Assembly (NCBI RefSeq): GCF_017309075.1
Contig: NZ_JAEMGS010000015.1
Span: 22,806 to 86,805 of the forward strand
Origin: Motiliproteus sp. SC1-56
GTDB lineage: Bacteria; Pseudomonadota; Gammaproteobacteria; Pseudomonadales; Balneatricaceae
DNA: 64,000 nt
Direction: 5' to 3'
The notes beneath the pieces were generated by a model, which was not told where the DNA came from, ran no database searches, and saw nothing but the letters and a program-made list of their open reading frames with translations. Shown here piece after piece: positions 61,722-64,000 of this stretch. Numbering within the stretch: position 1 is the stretch's first letter; each line of letters begins with the position of its first letter. A program made the position numbers and the translations under genes.

Positions 61722-62543
61722 ATGCGTTCCCTGCCCGCAGACCTGTCCCGCCACTACAGCCACCGGCTGGACCCGGGCGCCTTGCTGGCCACCGTCGACC
61801 GGGTGCTGGGTAAACAGCTCAGTTGCGAGGCGCTGGCCCCCGTTGATCAGCTCCATATCGGTGGCCGGGGGGCGACCCTGCGGCTGCTGGAGCAGGCCAG
61901 GCTGACCCCGGGTATGCAGGTACTGGACGTCGGGTGCGGCCTCGGCGGCAGCACCCGCCTGCTGGCAGATGCCTTTGGCTGTTACGCCTGGGGGCTGGAC
62001 CTGACCGGCCCCTTCTGCGACCTGGCCGCCGCCCTCAACCGGCGGCTGACCCATCCACCGAGGGCCACCTTCATTCAGGGCAGCGCCCTCGCCCTGCCCT
62101 TCGGCGGCGGCGCTTTCGATGCTCTGCTGATGCAGCACTGCCTGATGAACCTGCCCGACCCGGCTCTGGCCCTCGCCGAGAGTCGCCGGGTGCTCAAGCC
62201 GGGCGGTCAGCTACTGCTCCACGAGGTCATCGCCGGCCCCGGGGGGCCGCCCCACTACCCCGTTCCCTGGGCGAGCGACTCGAACGCCAGCTTTCTCGTC
62301 CAGGAGCCGGTGTTGAAAGACATGCTGGAGCAGGCCGGCTTCATTCCCCTGAACTGGCAGGATGAAACCGCCAGGGCCCTGCAGTGGCGACAACGGCAAA
62401 GCACGAACGAGCGCACTGCCCCGGGGCCCCTCTCCCCCCGTCTGATCTTCGGCCCCGGGTTCTCGACCCTGGCCGCCAACCTGCAACGCAACCTGGCGGA
62501 GGGACGGATTCGGGTACTGGCGCTGCACCTTCAGCGCCGCTGA
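61722..62543 (+). CDS. Class I SAM-dependent methyltransferase
   Basis: A 273-residue protein with SAM motif I VLDVGCGLGGSTRLLAD, acidic position GLDLTGPFCDLA, motif II FDALLMQHCLMNLPDP and motif III VLKPGGQLLLHEV, of the Methyltransf_11 type (UbiE/sterol/sarcosine-like). The substrate is unknown. GAGGAG stands six bases before the ATG at 61722; the open frame upstream includes the terminator and is excluded. Confidence 0.85.
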   Translation: MRSLPADLSRHYSHRLDPGALLATVDRVLGKQLSCEALAPVDQLHIGGRGATLRLLEQARLTPGMQVLDVGCGLGGSTRLLADAFGCYAWGLDLTGPFCDLAAALNRRLTHPPRATFIQGSALALPFGGGAFDALLMQHCLMNLPDPALALAESRRVLKPGGQLLLHEVIAGPGGPPHYPVPWASDSNASFLVQEPVLKDMLEQAGFIPLNWQDETARALQWRQRQSTNERTAPGPLSPRLIFGPGFSTLAANLQRNLAEGRIRVLALHLQRR

Positions 62544-62572
62544 AAAGCCTTGAGCGCCGCTGAAAAACCTAA
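62533..62572 (+). repeat. 20-bp tandem duplication at a stop codon
   Basis: AGCGCCGCTGAAAAGCCT at 62533-62550 recurs with one change (AGCGCCGCTGAAAAACCT) at 62553-62570, a 20-base period. The first copy contains the TGA stop of the methyltransferase gene. Confidence 0.9.
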
Positions 62573-62648
62573 AGCCTGGCCCCTTTAAGCCGACAACTTC
62601 TGTAGTAACCAATCTGTCGAAATCACGCAGTCGCGAAGGAGCACCCGC

Positions 62649-63218
62649 ATGGCCGGAAAACAGGATGCTGAAGAGCGCGAAGGCGGGGAACTGACCCCCG
62701 AACAACGCATCGAAAAGCTTGAAAAAGGGCGCACCCTGAATCTGATCCTGATTTGTGTGCTGGGCTTTTTCAGCCTGTTGCAACTGGGGGCGATCGCGGC
62801 CATGTTCCTGACCTCCGGTGACCAGCGCCCGGACCGCAACGCCGATGCCATCGCCAACCTGGAGCACCGGATCGAACGGCTGCGGGACAGCAGCCAATCC
62901 ATCGAGGGCTTCCGCCTTGAGGCCGGGGTGCTGAACGACAAGCTCGACCGGGTCCTCAACCAGACCGATCTCAACAACTTCGCCGTGCTGCGCGCCCTGA
63001 TGATCGAACGGGAAGAGGATCACACCCGCTTTATCGAGGCCCTGCAGCAGGGGATGTATGACCTCTCGCGCATGCTGCGCGGTTCACGCACCTGGTACGA
63101 GGTTTACAAGGAGGATCTGGACCGAGTGCTGCAAAACAGCCGCAACCGCCTGGTGGAGCTCAAGGGCATGACGCCGGTCGAAGAGGGTAACGCCCCGATC
63201 CCCACCACCGCGGGCTAA
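62649..63218 (+). CDS. Single-pass membrane protein with coiled coil, unknown
   Basis: A 189-residue protein: acidic N-terminus (about 1-30), one membrane helix (LNLILICVLGFFSLLQLGAIAAMFL, about 30-54), then a mostly helical, charged region (DAIANLEHRIERLRDSSQSIEGF; FIEALQQGMYDLSRMLRGSRTWYEVYKEDLDRVL). No family recognised. AAGGAG before the ATG. Convergent with yaeQ, overlapping its stop by four bases. Confidence 0.65.
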   Translation: MAGKQDAEEREGGELTPEQRIEKLEKGRTLNLILICVLGFFSLLQLGAIAAMFLTSGDQRPDRNADAIANLEHRIERLRDSSQSIEGFRLEAGVLNDKLDRVLNQTDLNNFAVLRALMIEREEDHTRFIEALQQGMYDLSRMLRGSRTWYEVYKEDLDRVLQNSRNRLVELKGMTPVEEGNAPIPTTAG

Positions 63219-63754
63219 GGTGCCAGCCGCGCCAGCACCGTCTCCTGCTGGCGCTCTCCGAGTCCCAAGTACAGGTGATCCTCGCTACGGGTCACCTGCA
63301 GCTCCGCCCCCGCGACCAGCCCCGGCGCCAGCGCCTTGAGCGCCTCATTATCCAGCTGCCAGGCGCTAAAACCCGTCAAATCCCTCAACCCCTCGCCATG
63401 CTGCTGCCACCAGCGCATGGCCTGGGGACCGTAGCAATACAGCGAAATCCGCGGACAGCGCCTGGAAAGAAACCGCATCCGCTTGGGGTCGGGCTGGCCA
63501 ATCTCGATCCAGTGCAGCACCCGCTCGCCATGCTCGTCGCGCAGCCAGATGGGCGCCTCATCGGCGCTGGAAATGCCGCCGCCAAAGGCCAAGCCGGGCT
63601 CATACTCAAGAGCAAAGGCCAGCAACCTGGCCAGCAGCCGCTCGTCGCTCTCCGACGGGTGCTGGGCCAAAGACAGGCTCAGGCTCTCATAGCAGTGACG
63701 TTCGGTGTCGCTAATCTGCAGCTGGACGCGCAGTACCTTTGATTTCTGGGCCAA
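63215..63754 (-). CDS. yaeQ: YaeQ family protein
   Basis: A 179-residue protein with the YaeQ signatures: LRVQLQISDTERHCYESLSLSLAQHPSESDERLLARLLAFAL, then WIEIGQPDPKRMRFLSRR and the WQLDNEALKAL end. The structure resembles PD-(D/E)xK nuclease folds but the function is unsettled. The start appears to be TTG at 63754, eight bases after GGAG; no ATG nearby fits. Confidence 0.92.
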   Translation of the reverse strand: MAQKSKVLRVQLQISDTERHCYESLSLSLAQHPSESDERLLARLLAFALEYEPGLAFGGGISSADEAPIWLRDEHGERVLHWIEIGQPDPKRMRFLSRRCPRISLYCYGPQAMRWWQQHGEGLRDLTGFSAWQLDNEALKALAPGLVAGAELQVTRSEDHLYLGLGERQQETVLARLAP

Positions 63755-64000
63755 TGGATTCTCCGCTTTAGGTGAGCAAGTGGGTTAGTGTATTCCAGTC
63801 CGGGTATCTGGACCGCTAACGGCGCAAAGCTGACGCTTGCGGGTGTTTTTTAGGTTCATTTTCGGCGTGTAGACGAAGTTTTATTCCGCCCCGGCCGGGC
63901 GGACCAAGGGAATGTTTCGCCATTCCCTTGGCGATCCCAGGCGACCCTTGCGCAATCGCCCTTCGGGTACGCGCCTTTGGCGCTCTCAAAGTCAGCTTGG
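63755..64000. other. Right-end intergenic region with a perfect hairpin
   Basis: No gene seen in the last 246 bases. A perfect 11-base inverted repeat CCAAGGGAATG / CATTCCCTTGG (63904-63914 and 63921-63931) is followed by a GC-rich stretch with further short inverted words (GGCGATCCCAGGCGACC; CGCGCCTTTGGCGCTC). It could be a repeated intergenic element; that cannot be tested inside this window. Confidence 0.5.

Overview
The window reads as chromosomal DNA of a GC-rich, aerobic, heterotrophic gammaproteobacterium. The inference rests on gene content (AceK, YaeQ, YceH, AcpH, DUF3461, YebC next to AspS, Lrp, a LiuR-type MerR regulator with its regulon). The genus cannot be fixed by eye; a marine Oceanospirillales/Pseudomonadales-like lineage is a guess. 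No rRNA, tRNA, CRISPR array, insertion sequence or prophage was recognised.

Layout. 1-5300: small housekeeping and redox genes: a DUF924 protein cut by the window edge, YceH, a DCC thiol-disulfide protein, an HD phosphohydrolase, a periplasmic cytochrome P460, a GNAT acetyltransferase, a three-gene thioredoxin-like/DUF2784/membrane-protein operon and a membrane-anchored glutaredoxin. 5300-7100: a RES-Xre toxin-antitoxin module with two copies of a palindromic operator, sitting directly downstream of yebC where many relatives carry ruvC. 7100-10043: yebC, aspS and an FmdB zinc-ribbon gene, all on the minus strand. 10170-18360: mostly single genes (DsbA-like isomerase, ComFB-domain protein, lipoprotein, ferredoxin-NADP reductase, AcpH, cold-shock protein, AceK, YgiQ, DUF3461). 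18376-25297: a tight minus-strand run of a 2Fe-2S membrane nucleotide cyclase, an HD-GYP protein, a MoxR ATPase, a DUF58 protein and a TgpA-like transglutaminase. 25552-32471: an RlmC-like methyltransferase, a GGDEF protein, an EamA transporter divergent from a MocR regulator, and a TPR-methyltransferase fusion.

32713-36771 holds one 1352-residue protein that I cannot assign to a described family. It is the best candidate in this window for something new. It has two helix-hairpin-helix-like units, two glycine/alanine-rich zipper-like hydrophobic segments, long helical stretches, a proline-rich linker with a basic patch, and a beta-rich C-terminus. Next come a SurA-N-like anchored protein, Lrp divergent from alanine racemase, and two small genes.

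40130-61628 is a catabolic island for branched-chain amino acids and short acyl-CoAs. The minus-strand block comprises mmsA, an acyl-CoA dehydrogenase, enoyl-CoA hydratase, HIBYL-CoA hydrolase, mmsB, a thioesterase, prpE and an SDR, with the AraC-type regulator mmsR divergent from mmsA. It would take isobutyryl-CoA (valine) to propionyl-CoA and also activate free propionate. The leucine part is liuR-liuBCDE plus a thiolase and an ABC substrate-binding protein. Three 16-bp palindromes of the form TTTACGTNNACGTAAA lie before the thiolase gene, between the binding-protein gene and liuR, and before liuB, so these units form a visible LiuR regulon. liuA is not between liuR and liuB. A CMD-family peroxidase-like protein and an acyl-CoA synthetase follow. 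The right end holds a methyltransferase, a membrane protein and YaeQ.

Three short exact or near-exact tandem duplications (17, 19 and 20 bp) sit on or just after stop codons of unrelated genes.
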